A DNA stretch of 64,000 nucleotides from positions 5,230,001-5,294,000 of the forward strand of contig NC_050104.1 in NCBI RefSeq assembly GCF_902167145.1, given 5' to 3'. The stretch comes from Zea mays (taxonomy: Eukaryota; Streptophyta; Magnoliopsida; Poales; Poaceae). The notes below the pieces were generated by a model. The model did no database searches. It was not told the DNA's origin and worked only from the letters and a program-made list of their open reading frames with translations. The position numbers were made by a program, and so were the translations under genes. Every line of letters begins with the position of its first letter. Within the stretch, counting starts at the first letter, position 1. This document shows, one piece after another, positions 54,055 through 64,000 of this stretch.

Positions 54055-55069
54055 ATGGCTCGTCTTAGACACACTGCACGGAAGTCTGTCATCCCCTTCT
54101 TACCCTCTTGTCTCGCTGAGCGTCCGCTTTGCCGTCCAGTGACCGGTCAGTCCAGCCACTTGGAGAGACTGCACCACCGCCTGCACGAGGAGCAGGAGCA
54201 TCGTCGACAGGAGCAGGAGCAGCAGGGCTCTTCTTTCTCGCTCCAGCAGGAGATAGAGTCTGTGAGGAGCTACTCCCCTGTGCTCCCACTGGAGGCGCCC
54301 CCTGCACCACCACTGAGAGTCCCAACCCCTGGAGTAGTTACTGGAGGAGACCCAGACGATGGAGGTGGCGATAGCAGCTCGAGCCACGACACCGACTTTT
54401 CTGCTGACCAGGAGCCGGAAGGATGGGTTGCTCGACCCATCACTCGCGACGCTGCTCTCGGGTGTCACTTCCACGACACGCTCGACACCCTGCTACATCG
54501 AGCACTTGACCGGCGTACTTGGTCCATCGAGTATCGCTGTGTGGTCTTCCAGCATAGTCGCGGGATCTACCCGGACCGCTGGGAGGCGACCTGCTTGGTG
54601 CCCGGAGAACAGTCTCTGGGGTGCTGAGATCTGCTCAGAGCACTATTCCATCTCTGAGCGGGACTCAGCTGAGGCGGCCATGCAAGATGCCACACGGTGT
54701 GCGCTTTTGCACTACTGCTCGGTTCTCGGCGAGGTAGCCGATGGTCTCAACCTGAAGTATTACCCCCACCGTCCATCTGGCAGCACAGGACGCGTGATTG
54801 TCTCACCTGTTGGTGAGGACAATCCTAGGTTGAGCAGCACAGTCAACCTAGCCGCCGTGCTAAACACGGAGCTGGACCATGCGCTAGACGAGCTAAGTTG
54901 GGCTTGTGCTGAGATCGCCCAGCTGCGGGCTGAGCGCGCGGAATGTCGTCACCTGGATGATGGCTCTCCCGCTCCCGTCGGGACTCAGCACCCGTACCGC
55001 TCACCTCGGCGTGGACACCAGTCTTATGGCAACCCCGACTGCAAGACCAGGATAAATTTAGAACCATAG
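54055..55069 (+). pseudogene. Chromovirus upstream ORF with histone H3-like N-terminus, frameshifted
   Basis: It begins MARLRHTARKSVIPF. After removal of Met this matches the H3 tail at residues 1, 2, 6, 7, 8, 9 and 10 (A-R-x-x-x-T-A-R-K-S). A Gln/Glu/His-rich segment follows (about residues 40-65, likely coiled coil), then a Pro-rich and acidic Ser/Asp linker. A compact domain with LHRALDRRTWSIEYRCVV comes next. A frameshift near 54605 moves to the frame ending at 55069, which continues with AEICSEHYSISERDSAEAAM and a Glu/Arg-rich helix. No enzymatic motif is seen. It lies before gag, separated by about 400 bp; its function is unknown. Confidence 0.6.
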
Positions 55070-55474
55070 ATCGTCAGAGTCAGATCTTGTAATTAATACG
55101 AAAATATATACATAGAAGCTATAGTCTTAGCGTTAGTCTTGCTTTTAGTTAGTCTTAGTTAGATAGGGTAGTTTGCTTATCCTGTGCATTTATGTTTGTC
55201 ATGATGAACTATGTCGGATTTGGATCTTTGTGATGACTGTCACCAGAGTGTGGGCATCCCCTGCATTTTGGTTTACCTGTTATATGTTAATTAAGTTAGT
55301 TATCTAGTTAGGAAGCCTTTCATTCTACTTTCCTCTTTATCTGAAAAGTTGTGTTGGTCTGTGTTGGAGATCAGTGAAGATGCTCATCTGTTCAGTGTTG
55401 TGGAGAATTCTGTACTCTTTTCTTATGCTGCAAGGTTTGCCAGATCAGTTCTGATGTGTGGTTGCATTCTGCAG
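55070..55474 (+). other. Spacer between the upstream ORF and gag, possible intron
   Basis: AT-rich and without a gene. It ends GCATTCTGCAG directly before the gag ATG at 55475, a good 3' splice-site match. No donor could be fixed by eye. Confidence 0.4.
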
Positions 55475-56692
55475 ATGTTAGAAAACAGGCGCAGAGGAGG
55501 AAGGCGTGCTCAGCAGGAGCGGCCAGCTTAGTAGGATGAGGCACCCCAGCAGCAGCAGCTGCCACCCCCGCCCCCGATGTTCATCGAGCAGATGTTCCTG
55601 ATGCAGACTCAGGCAGTTCAAGCCATCGGTCAGACTCTGGCCGCCATTCAGCAGCAGCAGCAGTAGCCACCACCTCAGCCTCAGATGCCCCAGATGCCCA
55701 GGGACAAGCGTGCTGAATTCATGAGAGGTCATCCCCCAATGTTGGCTCATTCTTCTGACCCCATGGATGCTGAAGACTGGCTACGCACTGTGGAGCGAGA
55801 GTTGCACAACGCTTAGTGCAATGATAGGGAGAAAGTTATGTATGGTCCCCGTCTGTTGAGAGGAGCAGCTCAGTCTTGGTGGGAGTCTTATCTCGCCACC
55901 CATGCCAACCCCGACACCATCACTTGGGAGGAGTTCAGAGGTAGCTTTCGTCAGTACCATGTTCCTGCAGGTCTGATGACAGTGAAGAAGGAGGAGTTCC
56001 TGACACTCAAGCAAGGGTCATTGTCGGTTAGTGAGTACCAGGACATGTTTCTGCAACTGTCTCGCTATGCTCCTGAAGATGTCAACACCGACGCTAAGAG
56101 ACAGTATCGTTTCCTGAGAGGCTTGGTTGACCCTCTGTAGTATCAGCTGATGAATCATACCTTCCCGACATTTCAGCACCTGATTGACAGGGCAATCATG
56201 ACAGAGAGGAAGTGTAAGGAGATGGAGGATCGCAAGCGCAAGATCAGTGGACCCTAGCCTAGAAGCAGCAATCGCCCTCGTTTCTCAGGCAATCAACCTC
56301 AGCAGTTCAGGCAGAACCAGCGTCCACCTCAGCAACAGCAGTTTCAAAGGTAGTATCCTCAGCACCAGCATCAGAATCACCAGAACAATCAGTCAGGAGG
56401 AGGTCAGTTCCAGGGGCAGAATCAACAGGCATCTCGTCTTCCTGCCCCAGCAAACCAGCAGAACAGTCAAGGCGCACCAGTTCAGGGTGGAAATAGAGCA
56501 TGTTTCCACTGTGGAGAGCAAGGCCATTGGGTGATGCAATGTCCGAAGAAGGCAGCCCAGCAGCAGTCAGGACCCAGTGCCTCAGCAAAGCAGAATGTGT
56601 CTCAGCCTGGAGCAGGCAACCGCTCTCAGCCACGCTACAACCATGGGAGACTGAACCACTTGGAGGCTGAAGCAGTTCAGGAGACCCCGACA
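55475..56692 (+). pseudogene. gag of the chromovirus
   Basis: ATG 55475 (MLENRRRGGRRA). A Gln-rich stretch is followed by the Retrotrans_gag core: DAEDWLRTVERELH, GAAQSWWESYLATH, WEEFRGSFRQYHVPAG, KKEEFLTLKQGSLSVSEY. Then come a Gln/Asn/Pro-rich tail and an intact CCHC zinc knuckle (CFHCGEQGHWVMQC, 56501-56542) that binds element RNA. The frame is continuous from 55475 to the knuckle except for TAG codons at 55529, 55532, 55664, 55814, 56138, 56255 and 56351, most in Gln-rich context. A 1-nt deletion near 56685-56690 separates gag from protease. Confidence 0.85.
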
Positions 56693-59600
56693 TGATAGTA
56701 GGTATGTTTCCAGTCGACTCCCACATTGCAGAAGTGTTATTTGATACTGTTGGGGACTTGTTCTCAAATGCTAAGAGTTAAGAACAAGGCAACATAAAAA
56801 AGTGTTAAATGTTAAAGTCCTTCGTCCTTCGAAGCATTATCTCCCTTCGGATATAATGAATTCCGGACGAAGGTTATGAAGGACAAACCTTCATAAGCAC
56901 AATAAATGATGAAGAAGGATTCATACACAAGATATGAAAAACAATATTAACACTTTAAACATTATTATCAACTTATTTTTATTTGCGTTACTGTATCAAT
57001 AATAACAAATTATAAATGTACCTTCGGCTCGAAGGAAAGCAGGGGTACAAGCGTGACGCGAAAGTAAATGCGAAGTCAGCGTGAGCAGTACGGGAGCACT
57101 GTTCATCTATTTATAGGTACGGGACGCAGCCCATGTAAAATTACAACCATGCCCTTTACATTTGCTAATAACTCTATAGTAATCCATCGGGGTCTAAATA
57201 GCCTTTTCCCTTTTAAGTCGGTTTCTTTTTCTGCTATCACGCCGAAGCTCCCCTACGCATAGCTTCGGCTCTGCGCCATCCTTCATATTCTTTGTGCATC
57301 TTCACGCTGTGGTTTTGATCTAAGTCCGAAGGTACCTGTTTACACATTATACTCCAGAGACATTATTAAATCATGTTTTTGAGGACCTTCGGAAGCCGAA
57401 GGCCCCCAACAGATACTGGAGCAACACATTCATTCATTACTGCATCATGGGTAGAAGCACATAATCTTCCAATAACTACCATGTCAACCCCCATTCAAAT
57501 TGACTCAGCCGGTGGTAGAGTTCGAGCCGATAGCATTTGCTTGAATGTAAGTGTGGAAATAAGGGGGATAGCGTTTTCCGCTAACCTCATAGTAATGGGT
57601 ACTCAGGGAATAGATGGCATCCTAGGGATGAATTGGCTAGATAACTATCAGGCAGTTATCAGTTGTGATAAGAGGACAATCAAGTTGATGTCCCCACTAG
57701 GAGAGGAAGTGGTGACCGAGTTAGTCCCGCCTGAGCCAAAGAAAGGAAGTTGTTATCAGATGGCTGTGGATAGCAGTGAAGCAGATCCACTTGAGATTAT
57801 CAAGGTTGTGTCCGAGTTCCCAGATGTGTTTCCAAAGGACCTACCAGGTATGCCACCAGAGCGGAAAGTTGAGTTTGCTATAGAGCTTCTTCCTGGAACT
57901 GCCCCCATCTTTAAGAGAGCTTACAGAGTATCTGGACCAGAGTTGGTTGAGCTTAAGAAGCAGATTGATGAGCTGTCAGAGAAAGGTTACATCCGGCCAA
58001 GCACCTCGCCTTGGGCCGCCCCTGTCCTATTTGTGGAGAAGAAAGATGGCACCATAAGGATGTGTATCGATTATCGAGCTCTGAATGAGGTCACGATCAA
58101 GAACAAATACCCCTTACCCAGAATAGAAGATCTGTTCGACCAGTTGAGGGGAGCCAGCGTGTTCTCCAAGATAGATCTGAGGTCAGGTTATCATTAGCTC
58201 AGGATTCGACCTTCAAACATTCCGAAGACGACATTCATTACCATGTATGGGTTGTATGAGTTTACTGTGATGTCTTTCGGTCTAACAAATGCACCAGCCT
58301 TCTATATGAATTTGATGAATAGTGTATTCATGGATTATCTTGACAAGTTTGTGGTGGTATTTATCGATGACATTCGGATATATTTTCAAAGCGAAGCAGA
58401 GCATGCAGATCATTTGAGGATGGTATTGCAGAGATTGCGAGAGCACCAGCTGTATGCAAAGTTGAGCAAGTGCGAGTTCTGGATCAGTGAAGTCCTGTTC
58501 TTGGGTCATATAATTAACAAAGAAGGATTGGCTGTGGATCCGAAGAAAGTGGCAGACATTCTGAACTGGAAAGCGCCAACAGATGCCCGAGGAATCAAGA
58601 GCTTCATTGGAATGGCTGGATATTATCGGTGATTCATTGAAGGGTTTTCAAAGATTGTGAAACCAATGACAGTTTTGCTAGGCAACAAAGTTGAGTTCAA
58701 ATGGACCCAGAAATGTCAAGAGGCCTTTGAAGCGCTGAAAGAGAAGTTGACTACAACGCCTGTCTTAGTCTTGCCTGATGTGCACAAGCCCTTCTCGGTG
58801 TATTGTGATGCTTGCTACACAGGTTTGGGATGTGTGTTGATGCAAGAGGGAAGAGTTGTGGCTTACTCGTCTCGACAGCTGAAGGTTCATGAGAAGAATT
58901 ATCTAATCCATGACCTAGAGTTGGCAACAGTGGTTCACGCACTGAAGACATGGAGGCACTATCTGTATGGGCAGAAATGTGATGTTTACACAGACCACAA
59001 GAGTCTGAAGTACATATTCACTCATTCAGAGCTGAATATGAGGCAACAAAGACGGTTGGAGTTGATCAAGGACTATGAATTAGAGATTAATTATCATCCA
59101 GGCAAAGCAAACATAGTGGCAGATGCTTTGAGCAGGAAGAGTCAAGTCAATCTGATGGTCGCTCATCCGATGCCCTATGAGTTGGCCAAAGAGTTTGACA
59201 GGTTGAGTCTCGGATTTCTGAACAATATGCAAGGAGTAACAATTGAGCTAGAACCCACCTTAGAGCGGGAAATCAAAGAAGCACAGAAGAATGATGAGAA
59301 GATCAGTGAAATCCGGCGACTGATCCTAGACGGCAGAGGCAAAGACTTTCGGGAAGATGCGGAAGGCGTGATATGGTTCAGAGACCGCTTGTGTATTCCC
59401 AATCTCCAGTCTATTCAGGAGTTGATTCTCAAGGAAGCTCATGAGACAGCTTATTCGATACACCCTAGAAGTGAGAAGATGTATCAAGATCTGAAGAAGA
59501 AATTCTGGTGGTACGAAATGAAGAGGGAAATCGTAGAGCATGTGGCTATGTGTGATAGTTGTCGATGGATCAAGGCAGGGCATCAGAGGCCAGCTAGATT

Positions 59601-60696
59601 GTTGCAACCGTTGCAAATTCCTCAGTGGAAATGGGATGAAATTGGTATGGATTTCATAGTCGGATTGCCTCGCACTCGAGCCGGTTACGATTCCATTTGG
59701 GTAGTGGTGGACCGCTTAACCAAGTCAGCCCACTTCATACCTGTCAAGACCAACTATAGCAGTGCAGTATTGGCAGAGCTGCACATGTCTCAGATCGTTT
59801 GTCTTCATGGTGTGCCAAAGAAGATAGTGTCAGACAGAGGAACGAAGTTCACCTCTCATTTTTTGCAGCAGTTGCATGAAGCCTTGGGTACACATCTGAA
59901 TTTTAGTTCAGCTTATCATCCGCAGACAGACGGTCAGACCAAAAGAACTAATCAGATCCTTGAAGACATGTTGAGAGCATGTGCGTTGCAAGATCAGTCC
60001 GGATGGGACAAGAGGTTGCCCTATGCAGAGTTCTCCTATAACAACAGTTACCAGGACAGCTTCAAGATGTCACCATTTCAGGCGCTTTATGGGAGGAGTT
60101 GTAGAACTCCATTGCAATGGGATCAGCCTAGAGAAAAGCAAGTGTTCGGGCCAGACATTCTGCTTGAAGCTGAAGAGAACATCAAGATGGTTCGAGAGAA
60201 TCTGAGGATAGCGCAATCAAGGCAGCGAAGCTATGCAGACACAAGAAGAAGAGAGCTGAGTTTTGAAGTCGAAGATTTTGTCTATCTGAAAGTGTCACCG
60301 ATTAGAGGAGTTAGAAGATTCGGAGTCAAAGGCAAGTTAGCGCCCCTCTATGTTGGTCCGTATCAGATTCTCGCAAGGCGTGGAGAAGTGGCCTATCAAC
60401 TCAATTTGCCAGAAGGCTTGTCCGCAGTGCATGATGTCTTTCATGTGTCTCAGTTGAAGAAGTGTTTGCGTGTGCCAGAAGAGCAGTTGCCAGTGAAAGG
60501 TCTGGAGGTCCAGGAGGACTTGACCTACATAGAGAAGCCAGCGCGGATTCTTGAGACTGCAGACAGAGTCACCCGGAGGAAGACTATCAGAATGTGCAAA
60601 GTCAAATGGAATCACCACTCTGAGGAAGAAGCAACCTGGGAGCGTGAAGATGATCTGATGGCTAAATACCCTGAGCTCTTTGCTAGCCAACCCTGA
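56693..60696 (+). pseudogene. Chromovirus protease-RT-RNase H-integrase-chromodomain polyprotein
   Basis: The protease starts before the solo LTR (GMFPVDSHIAEVLFD) and resumes after it ([10 protein letters not shown]). [20 protein letters not shown] at 58360-58374. RNase H: FSVYCDACYTGLGCVL, VYTDHKSLKYIF, NIVADALSRKSQ. Integrase: zinc site with IHPRSEKMY and CDSCRWIK, then WDEIGMDFIVGLP (Asp), VSDRGTKF (Asp) and DGQTKRTNQ, where Lys replaces the catalytic Glu. The C-terminal chromodomain (about 60525-60690) includes YIEKPARIL and VKWNHHSEEEATWERED. Stops: TAG 58195 (Gln expected) and TGA 58630 (Arg expected). TGA 60694 is the natural end. Confidence 0.9.
56748..57411 (-). mobile_element. Grande-type solo LTR
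   Basis: A single LTR of 664 bp with TGTTGGGG and CCCCAACA ends and GATAC on both sides (56743-56747 and 57412-57416). The TATA box is on the minus strand (57107-57115), so the insertion was in minus orientation. No internal sequence remains: a full element inserted and recombination between its LTRs removed the rest. It is related to the LTR at 2829-3422. Confidence 0.95.
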
Positions 60697-60732
60697 ATCT
60701 CGAGGGCGAGATTCTTTTAAGGGGGATAGATT
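60697..60732 (+). promoter_or_regulatory. Polypurine tract region of the chromovirus
   Basis: ATCTCGAGGGCGAGATTC, then TTTTAAGGGGGATAGATT abutting the LTR. The same arrangement precedes the 3' LTR of the non-autonomous element at 43453. Confidence 0.75.
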
Positions 60733-63700
60733 TGTAACGCCATGAATTTGGGGGTAGAATTTTTTCTTCTTTTCATTCACCAAATTCGGGTGTTACTCTC
60801 TTTTCTCTTCCCGTTTCGCTCCTTCTTCCCAATTTCAAACCAGTATAATGACGGGTGTCCGTGTCATGTATAAACAAAACCTAAGTGTCATGAGTGTTGC
60901 ATCATGCCAAAGCATATTTCTTTGTCTGATGTCGTGTTTAATCGTGTGTTCGTCTCGTCCCGGTTCGGATTTCGGTTCGCGATCGGAATTCCGATTGGTG
61001 TTCGACCCGCGGAGTGACCAAGCTGGCCCAGTCCGGCCCGCGCGCCCCTGGCGCCCCTTGCCCTACCCATGCGCGCGCCCCTCCCCCTAATCCCGTTGTC
61101 TCATTTGATTTTCTCCCACGCAGTAACTTCCCTCTCCCACCTCTCTCTCTCCCCGTGGTGCCCTAGGGTTTGGAGACGAGATCGCCGGAGTTTGGATCCC
61201 CGGAGGTGAGTTTTCCCCTCCCCTTCCCTTTCTCTCTCTCCCTCCTCCCCCTCCCTTCTTCTTCCCCTGGCCGCGCCCCCTCCCTCGCGCGCCCTCCCCT
61301 GCCCCATCGCGCGACGTGGCGGTGGCCCAGCCGCGCCGCATCCCGCGCCCGGCCCCGAGCCCCTCCCCGCGTCGCCCCCCCCCCGGCGAGTCCCGCCTCG
61401 GTCCAGCCATGCCGCATCCCGCCCCGGCGAGCCCCGCCCCGGCCGAGCCCCTTCCCGCGTCGCGCCCCCCGGCGAGCCCCGCCCCGGCCGAGCCCCTCCC
61501 CGCGTCGCGCCCCCCGGCGAGTCCCGCCCCGGCCGAGCCCCTCCCCGCGTCGCGCCCCCCCCCGGCGAGCCCCGCCCCGGCCGAGCCCCTCCCCGCGTCG
61601 CGCCCCCCCCGGCGAGTCCCGCCCCGGCCGAGCCCCTCCCCGTGTCGCGCCCCCCTCGGCCGAGCCCCTCCCCTGCCGCGCCCCTCCCGCGCGCCGCGCC
61701 CTGGCCGCGTGCCCTCTGCTGCGTCCTCGCGCGCCCTGGCCGCGTCCTCGGCTGCGCCCTGGCCCGCGCCTCGGCGGCCGTGCCCCCGGCTGCGCCCTCG
61801 CGCGCCCCTGCCCGAGCCCGTGCCCCGGCAGCCTCGCGCCAGGCGCGGCTTGCACGGTTCGCGTGCCCTCGGCACGCGCAGTGTGCTCTCGCGCATGCGA
61901 CCGTAGTCGCGTTTCGTTTAACCCTCGTTTAATCCATTTTAATTTTGTTTAGTCAATGTGCTGCGTCGCGCACTCCGCCGCTCGACGATTCATTCTAATT
62001 TCATCTTAATAAATGTGCTGCGTCGCGCGCTTCATCGCGCGATGGTCCTTTTAAATTTATATTTATTAATGTGTTGCGTCGCGCGCTTCGTCGCGCGATG
62101 ATTCGTTTAATTTATATTTATTGCAGTGCTGTGTCGCGCGCTTCGTCGCGCGACGATTCGTTTTAAATGCAGTTCTGTTGGCGTAAGTCGTCGTGCGTTT
62201 CGTCGCACAACACTTAACGTTTATCTATGAATAATGCAAGAATCTCGTTGCGCGCTCTGTCGCGCGGCGAGTCGTTTACTTCTTAATTCAATCTAAATGT
62301 TATGTCGTACGTCTCGCCGTGCGACCACTCCCTTTCATTCATCTTTATCTATTTATAATGATTAAATGTGGAACATGACTTTATTTTATGCTCAATGCAG
62401 TGGCCAAATTAATGCCGTTCTGTTAAGCGAGTGGTTTAATTTATACTTATGTAACGTGATCGCTTCTCGACCGTAGACCTGACTGGCTTTTCCTCTTTCT
62501 CTCTTAACCGTAATTGCGAGCCCCGCGTGGAACGTCTATTTATTTATTGCATTCTATTGTATGGTGTACTGTTCTTTTGTATTAAATGTGTGGGTGTATG
62601 TATGTTTGCGCTCGTATAGAGAACGATCTGGTTGAAGAGCCCGGGGAAGTCACAGGAGAAGCCCCTGAGCGCAGCTGGTTCGTGGAGGCAAGTGTCCCTT
62701 GACCTATCTTTGTCCTATACATTCTATAATTCACTTCCCGCATTTACACAGTTATATCTAAGGATTGACTAGCTTTTGTTATCCATGTCCTTGTTTACCT
62801 ATTTGGGTTGGATTATTATGGTTTAGCTTTATGCTATTGCTCAACTCTAATCAATGAACATGATGAGATTTATCAATGATACACTGTTTCCCTTCTTTAT
62901 TATGATGTTATACTTGTGTCATTCAAGGGGGCTCGAGCGGTTTCTCGAGTGCCTCTCCGTAAGGACCTGTTCGTTGGATGACCGCCTGGGAAAACAGTGC
63001 AACCATGAGGGTGGAATGGGATGCCCTTAGCTGAATAATTAGAGGAACCGAGGTGTAGTTCGCTTAGCCGTCGTGCCGTTAATGGGGCTCGGTGTATGCG
63101 GCTCGCTCTGCCAAGTTGGTTCGCCCCTTGGGGAGGAGTGCGGTGCATTTAGGAAATCTAACGGGCGGCTACAGCCCCGGGGAATCTTTGTAAAGGCTAC
63201 ATAGTGATACCCTGCTGGGTCACCTTGGTAGTGATCAATGGAGAGTCATGATCTCCGGGCAGAAAGGGAATCACGGCTTGTGGGTAAAGTGCGCAACCTC
63301 TGCAGAGTGTATAAAAACTGATATATCAGCCGTGCTCGCGGTTATGAGCGGCCAAGGGAGCTCCATTGATTAGTGATACTTGATCAGAGATGTTCGGATT
63401 ACAGGTGGCAATGAGATTGGTGGTTTTTGGTATTAACTTTGGTAATGGTAAGTGATACTCTTTCCGTTTGGAAAGGAGTACGTTTGGGTTAATAACGTGG
63501 GTTCATTCTAAAACTTGGCTTTCTCTACTAGTAATAATAATCTGACCAACTAAAAGGAACTGCTTGACTTATCCCCACATAAAGCTAGTCCACTACAGCC
63601 AGACAGGATACTTGCTGAGTATGTTGATGTGTACTCACCCTTGCTCTACACACCAAACCCCCCCATCCCCAGGTTGTCAGCATTGCAACCCCTGCTCAGG

Positions 63701-64000
63701 AGAGGATGAAGTCGTGGAAGGAGACCACCAGGAGTTCCAAGATTACGATGAGTTCTAGGTGTGGGTTAGCGGCAACCCCCAGTCGGCTGCCTGTGAAGGC
63801 CGCGTGTATCTACGTTTCTTTTCCGCACTTTGATTATTGTAAAGACTATGTGGATGTCTCAGACATATGATGTAATCGACTATTATTTCCCTTTTATATT
63901 ATTATTTGAGCACTGTGTGATGATGTCCAGTTATGTAACTGCTGTGTACGTGAATTGCTGATCCTGGCACGTACATGGTTCGCATTCGGTTTGCCTTCTA
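60733..64000 (+). repeat. 3' LTR of the chromovirus, cut by the window end
   Basis: It starts TGTAACGCCATG and runs to the window edge. By comparison with 53776-53794 about 15 bases (to GTGTGACA) are missing. It carries the same arrays as the 5' LTR and the candidate TATA box at 63310-63317. Confidence 0.9.

Larger units (their letters stand above)
50532..64000 (+). mobile_element. Del/Tekay-type chromovirus, complete but for the last bases of its 3' LTR
   Basis: 5' LTR 50532-53794, primer site, upstream ORF, gag, protease-RT-RNase H-integrase-chromodomain, PPT, 3' LTR from 60733. The gene order and C-terminal chromodomain define a chromovirus; the tRNA-Met primer site and LTRs over 3 kb fit the Del/Tekay group. 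A Grande-like solo LTR interrupts the protease. Stops are almost all TAG in place of CAG, and the third catalytic residue of integrase is changed. Confidence 0.9.

Noticed and set aside
1..64000. Search for tRNA, rRNA or ordinary host genes
   Set aside because: None recognised on either strand; tRNA-like matches are only the primer sites of the retrotransposons.

Overview
The window is an intergenic block of a large grass genome, almost certainly maize (Zea mays) or a very close relative. It contains no ordinary host gene. Nearly every base belongs to LTR retrotransposons inserted into one another, plus pieces of three DNA transposons. The maize assignment rests on the combination of element types: an Opie/Ji-type copia LTR rich in the CACCGGACTGTCCGGTG palindrome, two Cinful/Zeon-type Tat elements with a GGCGCGCC primer site, a Grande-type Tat LTR with an antisense gene, and Del/Tekay-type chromoviruses with LTRs over 3 kb. 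Family names come from recognition of the sequence, not from a database search.

Layout. 1-3422 is the 3' end of a Grande-like element: antisense gene on the minus strand, then a 3' LTR at 2829-3422. It abuts a broken CACTA Tnp2-type transposase on the minus strand (3423-4535). From 4660 a copia element (Opie/Ji type) runs to 50531 and beyond the window. Its 5' LTR (4660-6745) carries a duplicated promoter. Its gag is split by a 525-bp hAT-type MITE (8800-9324), its integrase by a 36-kb insertion (10660-47038), its RNase H by a truncated miniature CACTA element (49281-49653), and its 3' LTR by a chromovirus (50532 to past the window end).

The 36-kb insertion is itself layered. The outer element (10660-47038) is a coding-free gypsy derivative with 3.6-kb LTRs. 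Its 5' LTR holds Cinful-like copy A on the minus strand (12686-40547, target duplication ATAAT). The reverse transcriptase of A holds Cinful-like copy B on the plus strand (21043-35237, target duplication GGACT). The chromovirus on the right carries a Grande-type solo LTR (56748-57411, target duplication GATAC) placed exactly in its protease DTGA motif.

How the parts work together. Each autonomous element once encoded Gag (particle), protease, reverse transcriptase/RNase H and integrase. The Cinful copies also carry the second, archaeal-type RNase H of the Tat lineage, and the chromovirus integrase ends in a chromodomain. The 10660 element has no genes but shares its primer site, polypurine tract and an LTR block with the chromovirus, so it was probably mobilised by a Del/Tekay relative. 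Every coding region is now broken, mostly by CAG-to-TAG, CGA-to-TGA and TGG-to-stop changes, as expected from deamination of methylated cytosine in silenced chromatin.

The most unusual signal: two unrelated element-encoded proteins, the chromovirus upstream ORF (54055) and the Grande antisense gene (2462, minus), both begin M-A-R-x-R-x-T-A-R, closely resembling the histone H3 tail (A-R-T-K-Q-T-A-R-K-S).
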